Part shown: positions 37,508 through 46,687 of the stretch, piece after piece
Position numbering within the stretch: the stretch's first letter is position 1
How the letters are laid out: every line of letters begins with the position of its first letter
NCBI RefSeq assembly: GCF_902506205.1
Contig: NZ_LR732816.1
Coordinates: 2,404,537-2,468,536, forward strand
DNA: 64,000 nucleotides
Direction of reading: 5' to 3'
Source: Brevundimonas sp. G8
GTDB lineage: Bacteria > Pseudomonadota > Alphaproteobacteria > Caulobacterales > Caulobacteraceae
Position numbers and translations under genes: made by a program
The notes under the pieces: model-generated
What the model was told of the DNA's origin: nothing
Seen by the model: the letters and a program-made list of their open reading frames with translations, nothing else
Databases searched by the model: none

Positions 37508-38436
37508 GGCCACTTCACCGAGGGCGGCATGGAACTGAGGATGGACTCCACATTCCCGCCGGTCTTCAGGCCGAACATGGTGCCGCGGTCGTAGAGGAGG
37601 TTGAACTCGACGTAGCGGCCGCGCCGGATCAGCTGTTCCTCGCGCTCTTCTTCCGTCCAGGGCTCGGCCATGCGGGCGGCGACGATGCGGGGATAGACGT
37701 CCAGGAAGGCTAGGCCGATGTCGCGAGTGAAGGCGAAATCGCGGTCGTAATCGTCGCTGTCGTGATGATCGTAGAAGACGCCGCCAGTGCCGCGCGGCTC
37801 ATTGCGGTGGGGCAGGTAGAAATACTCGTCGCACCAGGCCTTGTATTTGGCGTGCCAGGTCGGGTCGTGGGCGTCGCAGGCGGTCTGCATGGCGGCGTGA
37901 AAGGCGACCGTGTCGGGATGATCCTGGCGGCGGTCCGCCATCAGCACCGGCGTCAGGTCGCCGCCGCCGCCGAACCAGCTCTTGGTCGTGGCGATGAAGC
38001 GGGTGTTCATATGTACCGCCGGGACGCGCGGGCTGACCGGGTGGCAGATCAGGCTGACGCCTGTGGCGAAGAAGCGGGGATCGACGTCGGCGCCGGGCAC
38101 GGTCCTGGCGTAGTCGGCGGGAAAGCTGCCGTGGACGGTCGAGACATGGACGCCGACTTTCTCGAACAGGCGACCGTGCATCATCCCCATGACGCCGCCA
38201 CCGCCTTCGGGCCGCTCCCAGGCGGTGCGGACGAAACGGCCGGGCTCGCCGGGAAACAGGTCCACGGGCGCTGAATCCTCCAGCGCCTCGAAGGCGGCGT
38301 GGATACGGTCGCGCAACTGTTCGAACCAGGCGCGGGTCTCGACCTTCTTCAGGTCGAGCGGATCGGAGAAGACGGCGTCGCTCATGGCGCGCTTGAACCA
38401 CGTCGCGGCGGCGGCGTCATCCGGACAGGTTGTCAT
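37504..38436 (-). CDS. hemF: Oxygen-dependent coproporphyrinogen III oxidase
   Basis: The 310-residue enzyme carries [48 protein letters not shown] and the C-terminal [20 protein letters not shown] followed by the [11 protein letters not shown] motif, all diagnostic of HemF. It decarboxylates coproporphyrinogen III in haem synthesis using oxygen. ATG 38436 is used; 60 further codons upstream do not match the family and overlap the divergent dipeptidase gene. Confidence 0.95.
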   Translation of the reverse strand: MTTCPDDAAAATWFKRAMSDAVFSDPLDLKKVETRAWFEQLRDRIHAAFEALEDSAPVDLFPGEPGRFVRTAWERPEGGGGVMGMMHGRLFEKVGVHVSTVHGSFPADYARTVPGADVDPRFFATGVSLICHPVSPRVPAVHMNTRFIATTKSWFGGGGDLTPVLMADRRQDHPDTVAFHAAMQTACDAHDPTWHAKYKAWCDEYFYLPHRNEPRGTGGVFYDHHDSDDYDRDFAFTRDIGLAFLDVYPRIVAARMAEPWTEEEREEQLIRRGRYVEFNLLYDRGTMFGLKTGGNVESILSSMPPSVKWP

Positions 38437-38488
38437 AAGAGGAATCGCAGGCGCTAATGGCCGCCTGCCGTTTTCAGGAAGCCCGCCC

Positions 38489-39745
38489 ATGATCCGTCGT
38501 CTTGTGTCCGTCGCTGTGGTCTCACTCGGGCTGGGAGGCGCGGCCCATGCCCAACAGGCCGATGAGGCGCGGGTGTTGGAGATCCTGAAGACTACGCCGC
38601 TGATCGACGGGCACAACGACCTGCCGTGGGCGCTGCGCCAGCAGTATGGAAACGACGTCTACGCTGTTGATCTGACCAAGAACTTGGCGGCCTCCACCAA
38701 GCTGCATACCGACATCGCGCGGCTGAGGGCCGGTGGCGTCGGTGGTCAATTCTGGTCCGTCTATGTGCCCGCCAGCCTGACGCCGCTGGAGGCCGTCGAG
38801 GAAACCTTCGAACAGATCGACACGGCCAAGCGGATCATCGCCGCCCATCCCGAGACCTTCGGCCTGGCGATCACGGCGGACGAGGTGGATGCGGTGTTCA
38901 AGTCGGGCCGGATCGCCAGCCTGATCGGGATGGAGGGCGGCTATTCGATCGACGATTCCCTGGCCCTGTTGCGAGAATTCTATCGAGCCGGCGCCCGCTA
39001 CATGACCCTGACCCACTCCAAGACCACAACCTGGGCCGACAGCGCGACGGACGCGCCGAAATGGGGCGGTCTGAATTCTTTCGGAGAAGAGGTGGTCAAG
39101 GAGATGAACCGGCTGGGCATGATGGTGGACCTGAGCCACGTGTCCGAGGAGACCATGCTGGACGCCATGCGCGTATCCGATGCGCCGGTGATCTTTTCCC
39201 ACTCGTCGGCGCGGGCGGTGACGGACCATCCGCGAAACGTGCCGGATCGGGTGCTACGGATGATGCCCCAGGACGGCGGGATCGTGATGATCAACCTGGC
39301 GCCGGGCTTCGTGTCTGAGGCGGTGCGGGCCTGGAACGGCGCCAAGGCCGGGGAGGAGGCGCGGCTCAAGACCCTCAACCCCGGCGATCCCGGCGCGGTG
39401 GAGGCCGGTCTGACCGCCTGGACCACCGCCAATCCGACGCCGCAAGCGACCCTGGCCGACGTTGTGGCGCACATCCAGCATGTGCGTGAAGTCGCAGGCA
39501 TCGACCATGTCGGCCTAGGCGCCGATTTCGACGGCATCGGCAGCCTGCCCGAGGGCATGGGCGGGGTGGATGCCTATCCCCGCATCCTGGCGGCCCTGAT
39601 GCAGGCCGGCTGGACCGAGGCGGACATCCGCAAGATCGCCGGCGAGAACCTGTTGCGGGTCATGCGGTCCGTCGAGGCCGTGGCGGCGTCAAAGGCCGGC
39701 GAGCGGCCGTCGATGGCGCGGCTGGAACCTGCGGCTCAGGACTGA
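38489..39745 (+). CDS. Membrane dipeptidase (peptidase family M19), exported
   Basis: The 418-residue protein starts with a signal peptide ([21 protein letters not shown]) and has the M19 metal ligands: [10 protein letters not shown] (H-x-D), GMEGGYSID (bridging Glu), [11 protein letters not shown] and [10 protein letters not shown] (His), and [10 protein letters not shown] (Asp). It should hydrolyse dipeptides, including D-containing ones, in the periplasm. ATG 38489 is supported by CAGGAAG upstream and the signal peptide. The last 10 bases overlap the convergent trmL gene. Confidence 0.93.
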   Translation: MIRRLVSVAVVSLGLGGAAHAQQADEARVLEILKTTPLIDGHNDLPWALRQQYGNDVYAVDLTKNLAASTKLHTDIARLRAGGVGGQFWSVYVPASLTPLEAVEETFEQIDTAKRIIAAHPETFGLAITADEVDAVFKSGRIASLIGMEGGYSIDDSLALLREFYRAGARYMTLTHSKTTTWADSATDAPKWGGLNSFGEEVVKEMNRLGMMVDLSHVSEETMLDAMRVSDAPVIFSHSSARAVTDHPRNVPDRVLRMMPQDGGIVMINLAPGFVSEAVRAWNGAKAGEEARLKTLNPGDPGAVEAGLTAWTTANPTPQATLADVVAHIQHVREVAGIDHVGLGADFDGIGSLPEGMGGVDAYPRILAALMQAGWTEADIRKIAGENLLRVMRSVEAVAASKAGERPSMARLEPAAQD

Positions 39746-40191
39746 CCGATCCCGCCGGTCTGGCGCAGGCCTTCCCACAGGGCGATGCCGGCGGTGACCG
39801 ACAGGTTCAGCGAGCGGGCCTGGGGGCGCAGCGGCACGACGACGCGGGCGTCGGCGGCGGCGTGGACGTAATCGGGGGCGCCGGCGCTCTCCTTGCCGAA
39901 CAGAAGCACGTCGTCGGGCTGGAAGACGAAGTCGGGCAGGGGCGTGGCGCCGCGCGTGGTGAACAGCACCAGCCGGCCGGCGGGGCGGTCGGACTGGAAT
40001 GCGTCCCAATCGGCATGGCGGGTCATGTGCGACAGGGGGCCGTAATCGAGGGCCGCGCGCTTCATGGCGCGGTCGTCGAAACGAAAGCCGGTCGGCTCGA
40101 TCACATGCAGATCGACGCCGAAACAGGCCGACAATCTGATGCACGCTCCGACGTTCTGAGGAATGTCAGGTTGAAAAAGGGCGAGACGCAT
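39736..40191 (-). CDS. trmL: tRNA (cytidine/uridine-34 2'-O)-methyltransferase
   Basis: The 151-residue SPOUT protein starts MRLALFQPDIPQNVGACIRL and has the knot motifs RLVLFTTRGATPLPDF, DVLLFGKESAGAPDYVH and PLRPQARSLNLSVTAGIALWE. TrmL methylates the ribose of the wobble base in certain tRNA-Leu. ATG 40191 fits the family start; ATG 40206 would add five residues and is possible. Confidence 0.92.
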   Translation of the reverse strand: MRLALFQPDIPQNVGACIRLSACFGVDLHVIEPTGFRFDDRAMKRAALDYGPLSHMTRHADWDAFQSDRPAGRLVLFTTRGATPLPDFVFQPDDVLLFGKESAGAPDYVHAAADARVVVPLRPQARSLNLSVTAGIALWEGLRQTGGIGQS

Positions 40192-40244
40192 TCTAAGGCC
40201 TGACATACGCGCGGCGAGGGGGTTTGTCGCGGTCTGTTTGCGAG

Positions 40245-40288
40245 CGTTTCGCAAGAAACGTCAGCAGCTTGCGCGAAATGGGCGCAAG
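40245..40288 (+). promoter_or_regulatory. Two perfect hairpins in the leader of petABC
   Basis: CGTTTC GCAA GAAACG (40245-40260) is a perfect 6-base stem with a GNRA-type loop. CTTGCGC and GCGCAAG (40268-40274, 40282-40288) form a perfect 7-base dyad with a 7-base spacer. They lie 98-141 bases before petA in the gap to trmL. They could be operator dyads at the promoter or leader RNA structure. Confidence 0.45.
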
Positions 40289-40385
40289 TGTCGGGCCGTC
40301 GGGGATTTCCGGCGTCTTTTGTTGGTTCGTGCCGTGGCTGGGAGAGGCTCCTGGGCTTCTTCCGCGGCGTTCGAGAGGTGGAAAC

Positions 40386-40943
40386 GTGGCCGAATCGGTC
40401 GTGCATACGGAAGACACTCACAGCCCCGAGGGCGGTGATCCCAATCGTCGTGACTTCATCTACATCGCAGCGGGCGCTGCGGCGGTCGGCGCGGGGGCGA
40501 TGATCGCCTGGCCGTTGATCAACCAGATGAACCCTGCGGCCGACACCCTGGCCCTGGCGTCGATCGAGTTCGATCTGACCAAGGTTCAGGAAGGCCAGCA
40601 GGTCGTCATCAAATGGCAGGGCAAGCCGGTGTTCGTGCGTTACCGCACCCCGGCCGAGCTGCAGAAGGTCATCGCCGACGATCACGCGCCGGACCTGAAG
40701 CAGCCCCAGACGGACGCCGAGCGGACCAAGCCGGGTCACGAGAAATATCTGGTCGTCGTCGGTTCCTGCACCCACCTGGGCTGTGTTCCGACGTTCGGCG
40801 CGGGCGATTACGGCGGCTGGTTCTGCCCCTGCCACGGCTCGCACTACGACGCGTCCGGGCGTATTCGTAAGGGGCCTGCGCCCCTGAACCTTGTTGTGCC
40901 GGACTACGATTACCTGTCCGACACCCGCGTCAAGATCGGTTGA
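40386..40943 (+). CDS. petA: Ubiquinol-cytochrome c reductase Rieske iron-sulfur subunit
   Basis: The 185-residue protein has a Tat-type N-terminus ([20 protein letters not shown]), the Rieske cluster motifs CTHLGC and CPCHGSH, and the C-terminal [13 protein letters not shown]. It carries electrons from ubiquinol to cytochrome c1 in the bc1 complex. The GTG start at 40386 is set by a GAGAGGTGG ribosome binding site about five bases upstream and by the family length. petB follows after 16 bases. Confidence 0.94.
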   Translation: MAESVVHTEDTHSPEGGDPNRRDFIYIAAGAAAVGAGAMIAWPLINQMNPAADTLALASIEFDLTKVQEGQQVVIKWQGKPVFVRYRTPAELQKVIADDHAPDLKQPQTDAERTKPGHEKYLVVVGSCTHLGCVPTFGAGDYGGWFCPCHGSHYDASGRIRKGPAPLNLVVPDYDYLSDTRVKIG

Positions 40944-40959
40944 GGACCAAGGGGGGATC

Positions 40960-42264
40960 ATGAGCGATCACGAGAGCACCTACGTCCCGAAGACGGGCGT
41001 CGAGAAGTGGCTGGATACCCGGCTGCCGATCATCCGTTTCGGCGCGGACTATATGTCCCTGCCGACGCCGCGGAACCTGAACTACTGGTGGACCTTCGGC
41101 GGCATCCTGGCCCTGTGCCTGATGACGCAGATCGTCACCGGCATCGTTCTGGCCATGCACTATACGCCCAACGTCGACCTGGCCTTCGCCTCGGTCGAGC
41201 GCATCATGCGCGACGTGAACGGCGGCTGGCTGATCCGCTATGTCCACGCCAACGGCGCGTCGATGTTCTTCATCGCCGTCTATCTGCACATGCTGCGCGG
41301 CCTCTACTACGGCTCCTACAAGGCGCCGCGCGAGATGATCTGGATCATCGGCTGCGTGATCTTCTTCCTGATGATCGCCACCGCCTTCCTGGGCTATGTC
41401 CTGCCCTGGGGCCAAATGTCGTTCTGGGGCGCGGAGGTCATCACCAACCTGATCGGCGCCATCCCGGTCCTGGGCGAACCGATCCTGGTCTGGCTGCGCG
41501 GCGGACCGGCGATCGACAATGCGACGCTGAACCGCTTCTTCTCGCTGCACTATCTGCTGCCCTTCGCCATCCTGGGCTGCGTCGTGCTGCACCTTTGGGC
41601 GCTGCATTCCGCCGGTCAGAACAACCCGGTCGGCATCCTGATCCCCAAGGATCGCGAGAAAAAGGACATGCTGCCCTTCCATCCGTATTTCACGGTCAAG
41701 GACGGGTTCGCGATCATCCTGTTCCTGATCCTGTTCGCGATCTTCGTCTTCTATCAGCCGAACGCCCTGGGCCACGCCGACAACTACATCCCGGCCAACC
41801 CGCTGGTGACGCCGGCGCACATCGTGCCCGAGTGGTACATGCTGCCCTTCTACGCCATCCTGCGCGCCATCCCGGACAAGTTCGGCGGCGTAGTGGCGAT
41901 GTTCAGCGCCATCGGCGTGCTGTTCGTCCTGCCCTGGCTGGATACGTCCAAGGTGCGCTCGATGCGCTATCGCCCGACGATGCGGACCTTCTTCATCATC
42001 TTCCTGGTGGTGGGCTTTGGTCTGGGCTGGTGCGGCGGTCAGCTGCCGGACGCGCCGGTGCTGGGGTCGTTCAAGACCTTCACCCTGGTTGACGGCGACC
42101 TGAACTCGTACCTGTGGCTGACGCGCGTTCTGACGGCCTACTACTTCATCTTCTTCCTGATCATCATGCCGCTGGTCGGATTGAAGGAGCAGCCGCTGCC
42201 GATCCCGGCGACGATCTCCGAACCGGTCCTGACCGGCGCGGACGCCGTCGAGCAGAAGGGCTGA
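40960..42264 (+). CDS. petB: Cytochrome b of the bc1 complex
   Basis: The 434-residue integral membrane protein includes [20 protein letters not shown], the haem ligand segments ([41 protein letters not shown]), [17 protein letters not shown] and the Qo-site PEWY in [14 protein letters not shown]. It oxidises ubiquinol and is the core of complex III. ATG 40960 follows a GGGGGG ribosome binding site. petC begins six bases after its stop. Confidence 0.96.
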   Translation: MSDHESTYVPKTGVEKWLDTRLPIIRFGADYMSLPTPRNLNYWWTFGGILALCLMTQIVTGIVLAMHYTPNVDLAFASVERIMRDVNGGWLIRYVHANGASMFFIAVYLHMLRGLYYGSYKAPREMIWIIGCVIFFLMIATAFLGYVLPWGQMSFWGAEVITNLIGAIPVLGEPILVWLRGGPAIDNATLNRFFSLHYLLPFAILGCVVLHLWALHSAGQNNPVGILIPKDREKKDMLPFHPYFTVKDGFAIILFLILFAIFVFYQPNALGHADNYIPANPLVTPAHIVPEWYMLPFYAILRAIPDKFGGVVAMFSAIGVLFVLPWLDTSKVRSMRYRPTMRTFFIIFLVVGFGLGWCGGQLPDAPVLGSFKTFTLVDGDLNSYLWLTRVLTAYYFIFFLIIMPLVGLKEQPLPIPATISEPVLTGADAVEQKG

Positions 42265-42269
42265 GGGTC

Positions 42270-43145
42270 ATGACGATTGGAATGAAGACCGTGTCGATCA
42301 AAAAGATCATCGCCTCGGCCGCCATTGCGCTGGGCCTGATGAGCGCCGCCGCGCCTGCCATGGCGGCGGGCGTCGCCGCCCACCCGCGCTCGGGCGGTTT
42401 CAGCTTCGAGGGGCCGTTCGGAACCTACGACCAGGGCCAGCTGCAACGCGGCTACAAGGTCTATCACGAGGTCTGCGCCGCCTGTCACGGCATGAACCTG
42501 ATGCACTATCGAAACCTGGGCGACCGTCATGGGCCGTTCTGGAATCCGAAGTATCCGAACCCGAACGACAACCCGGTGGTCAAGGCGCTGGCCGCCGAGA
42601 ACCAGGCGCCGGACATTGACAGCGAGACCGGCGAAGCGATCCAGCGCGACGCCACCCCGGCCGACAAGTTCCATTCGCCCTATCCCAACGCCACGGCGGC
42701 GGCGGCGGGCAATGGCGGCGCGGCGCCGCCCGACCTGTCGGTCATGGCCAAGGCCCGTCACGACGGCGCCAACTACATCTATTCGCTGCTGTCGGGCTAC
42801 AAGGCCGCGCCGGCGGGCCTGACGATCCGCGAAGGCCAGCACTACAACCCATATATGGCCGGCGACCTGACGCCGTTCTGGACGGGCGACCATCACGACG
42901 TGCCCCCCGGCGGCTTCATCGCCATGCCGCCGCCGTTGCAGAACGGCCAGGTGACCTATGACGACGGTTCGCCCCAGACGGTGGATCAATACGCCAAGGA
43001 CGTCGCGGCCTTCATCGCCTGGACGTCGGAACCCAAGATGGTCGAGCGCAAGCAGGCCGGCCTGGGCGTGCTGATCTACCTGTTCATCTTCGCCGGCATC
43101 ACCTACGTCGCCTACCGCCGCATCTGGAAGGGCGTCGCCCACTAA
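42270..43145 (+). CDS. petC: Cytochrome c1 of the bc1 complex
   Basis: The 291-residue protein has a signal peptide (ending APAMAA), the haem c motif CAACH in YHEVCAACHGMNLMHYRNLG, the axial Met region FIAMPPPLQNGQVTYDDG and a C-terminal membrane anchor (GVLIYLFIFAGITYVAYRR). It passes electrons to soluble or membrane cytochrome c. A rho-independent terminator follows at 43172. Confidence 0.95.
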   Translation: MTIGMKTVSIKKIIASAAIALGLMSAAAPAMAAGVAAHPRSGGFSFEGPFGTYDQGQLQRGYKVYHEVCAACHGMNLMHYRNLGDRHGPFWNPKYPNPNDNPVVKALAAENQAPDIDSETGEAIQRDATPADKFHSPYPNATAAAAGNGGAAPPDLSVMAKARHDGANYIYSLLSGYKAAPAGLTIREGQHYNPYMAGDLTPFWTGDHHDVPPGGFIAMPPPLQNGQVTYDDGSPQTVDQYAKDVAAFIAWTSEPKMVERKQAGLGVLIYLFIFAGITYVAYRRIWKGVAH

Positions 43146-43171
43146 GCGTCTTCCGACCGCCGAAACATCAG

Positions 43172-43200
43172 CCCGTCGAAGCTTGCTTCGGCGGGTTTTT
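43172..43200 (+). terminator. Rho-independent terminator after petABC
   Basis: CCCGTCGAAG, loop CTTG, CTTCGGCGGG, then TTTTT starts 27 bases after the petC stop. The 10-base stem has a single G-T pair. Confidence 0.85.
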
Positions 43201-43292
43201 CGTTTGCGACGAATGGTCCGTGACACGGAATCGACATGGTAGGTTTCGCCGCCTAGGGTCGCCTATCGTTTTCGGCTGTGGGGCCACTGTTC

Positions 43293-44972
43293 ATGCGTCT
43301 TGTCTCTTCTTTCGCGGCTGTCCTTTTGGCCAGCGCCTCCCTGTCCGCCTGCGCTACTTCAACCGCGACCGCACCCAACCCCGGCGCCGTCCATAGGGTC
43401 CCGGTGTTCGACGCCGCGCGGATCTCGCAGGACATCAAGACCCTGTCGGACGACAGCTATGAGGGACGCGGCATCGCCACCCCGGCGGAAGAGAAGGTCG
43501 TGCGTTATCTGAGCGAGGGCTATGCCGCCGCCGGGTTCGAGCCGGGCGGGCCGAACGGTCAGTGGACGCAGGACGTGATCCTGAACCGTTTCACCCAGTC
43601 CAATGTCCAGGCCTCGTTGAAGCTGGGCGACTGGACGCTGCCGATGACCCAAGGGCGCGAAGTCGCCATCTCCACCCGCCGTCCCGCCGAGCATGTCAGC
43701 CTGAAGGACGCGCCCCTGGTCTTCGTCGGCTATGGCATCAATGCGCCCGAGCGCCAGTGGAACGACTTCAAAGGGCAGGACCTGCGCGGCAAGATCCTGG
43801 TCGTTCTGGTCAACGACGCGGATTTCGAGGAGCCGGCGCTGAACACCTTCGGCGGCAAGGCCATGACCTACTACGGCCGCTGGACCTACAAATACGAAGA
43901 GGCGGCCAAACAGGGCGCGGCGGGCGTGTTGATCGTGCACGAGACGGCGCCCGCCTCCTATGGCTGGCAGACGGTCGCCAACTCGTGGGGCGTGTCGCAG
44001 TTCGACATCTTGCGCCAGAATGCGGCGGCGGAGCGTGTGCCGATGGAGGGCTGGATCCAGCGTGACGTGGCGGTCGATCTGTTCCGCCGCGCCGGGCTGG
44101 ATTTCGAGGCGCTGAAGGTTCAGGCGCGCAGCCGTGACTTCCAGCCCGTCTCCTTGACCGGCGCGTCCTTCTCGACCGAGTTCGACGTGGCGACCAATCA
44201 GGTCACCAGCCACAATGTCATCGCCCGACTGCCGGGTACGACCCACCCCGACGAAACCGTCCTCTATACCGCCCACTGGGACCACATCGGCATGGGCGAG
44301 CCGGACGCGACGGGTGACCGCATCTTCAACGGCGCGGTGGACAATGCGTCGGGCACGGCGGGCCTGCTGGAGTTGGCGCGCATGTTCGGCGGCGGCCCGC
44401 GCAATGAGCGGTCGGTGGTGATAATCAGCTTCACCGGCGAGGAAAGCGGCCTGCTGGGCTCGGAATACTATGCCGTCAATCCGGTCTATCCGCTGGCCAA
44501 GACGGTGGGCGGGTTCAACATGGATTCGATGAACGTCTATGGTCGTGTCACCGGCCTGGGCGTCACCGGCTATGGTCAGTCAGACTTCGACGAGCGCCTG
44601 GCGGCGGCTATCCAGCCGCAGGGCCGCACCCTGGTTCCCGATCATGAGAATGCGGCGGGCACCTATTATCGCTCGGACCATTTCCCCCTGGCCAAGCGTG
44701 GCGTGCCGATGGCCTATGCCGGCAGCCGGGGCGAGTTCCGGGATGCTCCGATCGCCGAGCGCGAGGCGGCGCGGGCGGAATACGGCGCCAAACGCTATCA
44801 CCAGGCGGCGGACGAATGGTCGCCGGATTGGGACTATCGCGGCATGATCGAGGATCTGACGGTCTTCTATGATGTCGGCCGCGCCCTGGCGAACGGTCGC
44901 GACTGGCCGGAATGGAAGACGGGATCAGAGTTCGGCCCTGTGCGGGCGACCACCGCGTCGGAACGCCGCTAA
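43293..44972 (+). CDS. M28 family zinc peptidase lipoprotein (first of tandem pair)
   Basis: The 559-residue product has a lipobox L-S-A-C (Cys20), a PA-domain insert (about residues 150-270: VFVGYGINAPE, AAKQGAAGVLIVHE) and the M28 aminopeptidase core with zinc ligands in AHWDHIGMG, GAVDNASGTAG, FTGEESGLLGSE, MDSMN and RSDHFPLAK. It probably trims peptides in the periplasm or at the membrane. ATG 43293 is preferred over GTG 43278 because it opens directly into the signal peptide. A similar gene follows 71 bases downstream. Confidence 0.9.
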   Translation: MRLVSSFAAVLLASASLSACATSTATAPNPGAVHRVPVFDAARISQDIKTLSDDSYEGRGIATPAEEKVVRYLSEGYAAAGFEPGGPNGQWTQDVILNRFTQSNVQASLKLGDWTLPMTQGREVAISTRRPAEHVSLKDAPLVFVGYGINAPERQWNDFKGQDLRGKILVVLVNDADFEEPALNTFGGKAMTYYGRWTYKYEEAAKQGAAGVLIVHETAPASYGWQTVANSWGVSQFDILRQNAAAERVPMEGWIQRDVAVDLFRRAGLDFEALKVQARSRDFQPVSLTGASFSTEFDVATNQVTSHNVIARLPGTTHPDETVLYTAHWDHIGMGEPDATGDRIFNGAVDNASGTAGLLELARMFGGGPRNERSVVIISFTGEESGLLGSEYYAVNPVYPLAKTVGGFNMDSMNVYGRVTGLGVTGYGQSDFDERLAAAIQPQGRTLVPDHENAAGTYYRSDHFPLAKRGVPMAYAGSRGEFRDAPIAEREAARAEYGAKRYHQAADEWSPDWDYRGMIEDLTVFYDVGRALANGRDWPEWKTGSEFGPVRATTASERR

Positions 44973-44990
44973 CCCTTATTGACCAACGAG

Positions 44991-45015
44991 GGGCGGGGAG
45001 GCATCCCCGCCCTTT
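44991..45015 (+). terminator. Terminator-like hairpin between tandem M28 peptidase genes
   Basis: GGGCGGGGA, loop GGCA, TCCCCGCCC, followed by TTT lies between the two peptidase genes. The stem is perfect; the T-run is short, so it may only reduce read-through into the second gene. Confidence 0.6.
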
Positions 45016-45043
45016 CGCGTTTCCACGTTTCGAGTGCGCCTGA

Positions 45044-46684
45044 ATGATCCTTCGCCGTTCGTCCTTCGTCGCCCTTGCGGCGCTTGCCCTGGCCGCCTGT
45101 GCGACCGCCCCGGTCGCAGGTCCCGCTCCAAAGGTTGACGCCTTCGCCGTCGCCTCGGCCGCGACGCCGCAGTTCAGCGCCCAGCGCCTGTCGGACCATA
45201 TCAAATATCTGGCGTCGGACGAGATGGAGGGACGGTTTCCCGGTCTGGTCGGCGAGGGTCTGACCCTGGCCTATCTGCAGGCCCAGTATGAGGCGATGGG
45301 GTTGGAGCCGGGCGGTCGCGACGGATCGTGGCTGCAGCCGGTCGATCTGGTGCGGTTCACGCCGCAGCGGGCGCCGACGGCGTCCTGGGCCGGGGAGGAC
45401 GGGGCGGCGCATCCGCTGGTTTCGGGGACGGACATCACCCTGCGCGCCGGCTCGGCGGATCCGGTTGTGAAGGCTGAGGCGCCGCTTGTCTTTGCGGGCT
45501 ACGGCATTTCGGCGCCGACCTGGGACGACTATGGCGATGCGGACCTGACCGGAAAAGTCGTGGTCATCCTGCGTGGTCAGCCGACCGTGATGGGCGAGGA
45601 TCCAAACTTTTACGGCTCGACGACCCATAAGACCCAAGAAGCGCTGAAGCGCGGGGCCGTGGGGGTCATTACGCTTCAGGATCAGGACAACCGTTGGCGG
45701 CGCGCTGTAGGTGGGGCGACCCGGCCGCAGATGACGGTCAAGGGCGCGCAAGACCCGCGCTTCAGCGGCGCCATCAACATGGCGACGGCGACTGCGATCG
45801 GCGGCGCGGCCATGGAAGGCGCGGTCGAGCGCGCCAAAGCCAACGCCCTGAGTGGCATCGTCGATCTAGGCGCGCGCCTCAGCGTCGACATCGCCGAGAC
45901 CACCGAGGTCATTCATTCCAACAACCTGCTGGCCAAGATTCCCGGCACGGAACGGCGGGATGAATATGTCTTCTACTCCGCCCACTGGGACCACGTCGGC
46001 AAGGCGAAGACGCCGAACGCCGAGGGCGACGACATCTTCAACGGCGCCTGGGACAATGCGTCGGGGACGGCGGGCCTGATCGAAATGGCGCGGGCGTTCA
46101 AGGCAGGCCCGGCGCCGAAACGCACCGTGGTCTTCCTGCATGTCACGGCCGAGGAACAGGGGCTGTTGGGGTCCGAAGCCTATGCCGCCGATCCGGTCTA
46201 TCCGCTGGCGAAGACGGCGGCGGACATCAACATCGACATGCTGCCATTCACGCCTGCGACGCGGGACGTGGCGGTGTTCGGGGTGGGCAAGTCCGAGCTG
46301 GAGGACATCCTGGGCCGGTTCGCCGCCGTGCAGGGGCGGACGGTGACGGGAGACGGCTATCCCGAAGAGGGATTCTACTATCGCTCGGACCACTTCAACT
46401 TCGCGGCGGGCGGGGTGCCTGCTCTGATGCCGTGGACGGGCCGCGATTTCGTCGCGGGTGGGATCGAGGCGGGCAAGCCCTACTACGAGGGGCAGATGGC
46501 GCGGTATTATCACAAGCTGACGGACGAATGGCGCGCCGACTACGACTTCACGGCGGCGCTGCAAAACCTCGATCTGCTGTATCGGTTGGGGCTGACGGTA
46601 GCCGACAGCGAGAGCTGGCCGGCGTGGAAGCCGACGGCCGAGTTCAACGCCATCCGCGACCGCACGGCCGATCAGCGGAGGTAG
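45044..46684 (+). CDS. M28 family zinc peptidase lipoprotein (second of tandem pair)
   Basis: The 546-residue paralogue of the preceding gene has a lipobox L-A-A-C (Cys19), a PA-type insert (VFAGYGISAPTWDDYGDADL, KRGAVGVITLQDQDN), and zinc ligands in SAHWDHVGKA, GAWDNASGTAG, VTAEEQGLLGSE, INIDM and RSDHFNFAAGG. The two copies share the gene order of domains but are well diverged, pointing to an old tandem duplication with different specificity. It ends three bases before the convergent regulator gene. Confidence 0.9.
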   Translation: MILRRSSFVALAALALAACATAPVAGPAPKVDAFAVASAATPQFSAQRLSDHIKYLASDEMEGRFPGLVGEGLTLAYLQAQYEAMGLEPGGRDGSWLQPVDLVRFTPQRAPTASWAGEDGAAHPLVSGTDITLRAGSADPVVKAEAPLVFAGYGISAPTWDDYGDADLTGKVVVILRGQPTVMGEDPNFYGSTTHKTQEALKRGAVGVITLQDQDNRWRRAVGGATRPQMTVKGAQDPRFSGAINMATATAIGGAAMEGAVERAKANALSGIVDLGARLSVDIAETTEVIHSNNLLAKIPGTERRDEYVFYSAHWDHVGKAKTPNAEGDDIFNGAWDNASGTAGLIEMARAFKAGPAPKRTVVFLHVTAEEQGLLGSEAYAADPVYPLAKTAADINIDMLPFTPATRDVAVFGVGKSELEDILGRFAAVQGRTVTGDGYPEEGFYYRSDHFNFAAGGVPALMPWTGRDFVAGGIEAGKPYYEGQMARYYHKLTDEWRADYDFTAALQNLDLLYRLGLTVADSESWPAWKPTAEFNAIRDRTADQRR

Positions 46685-46687
46685 GTC

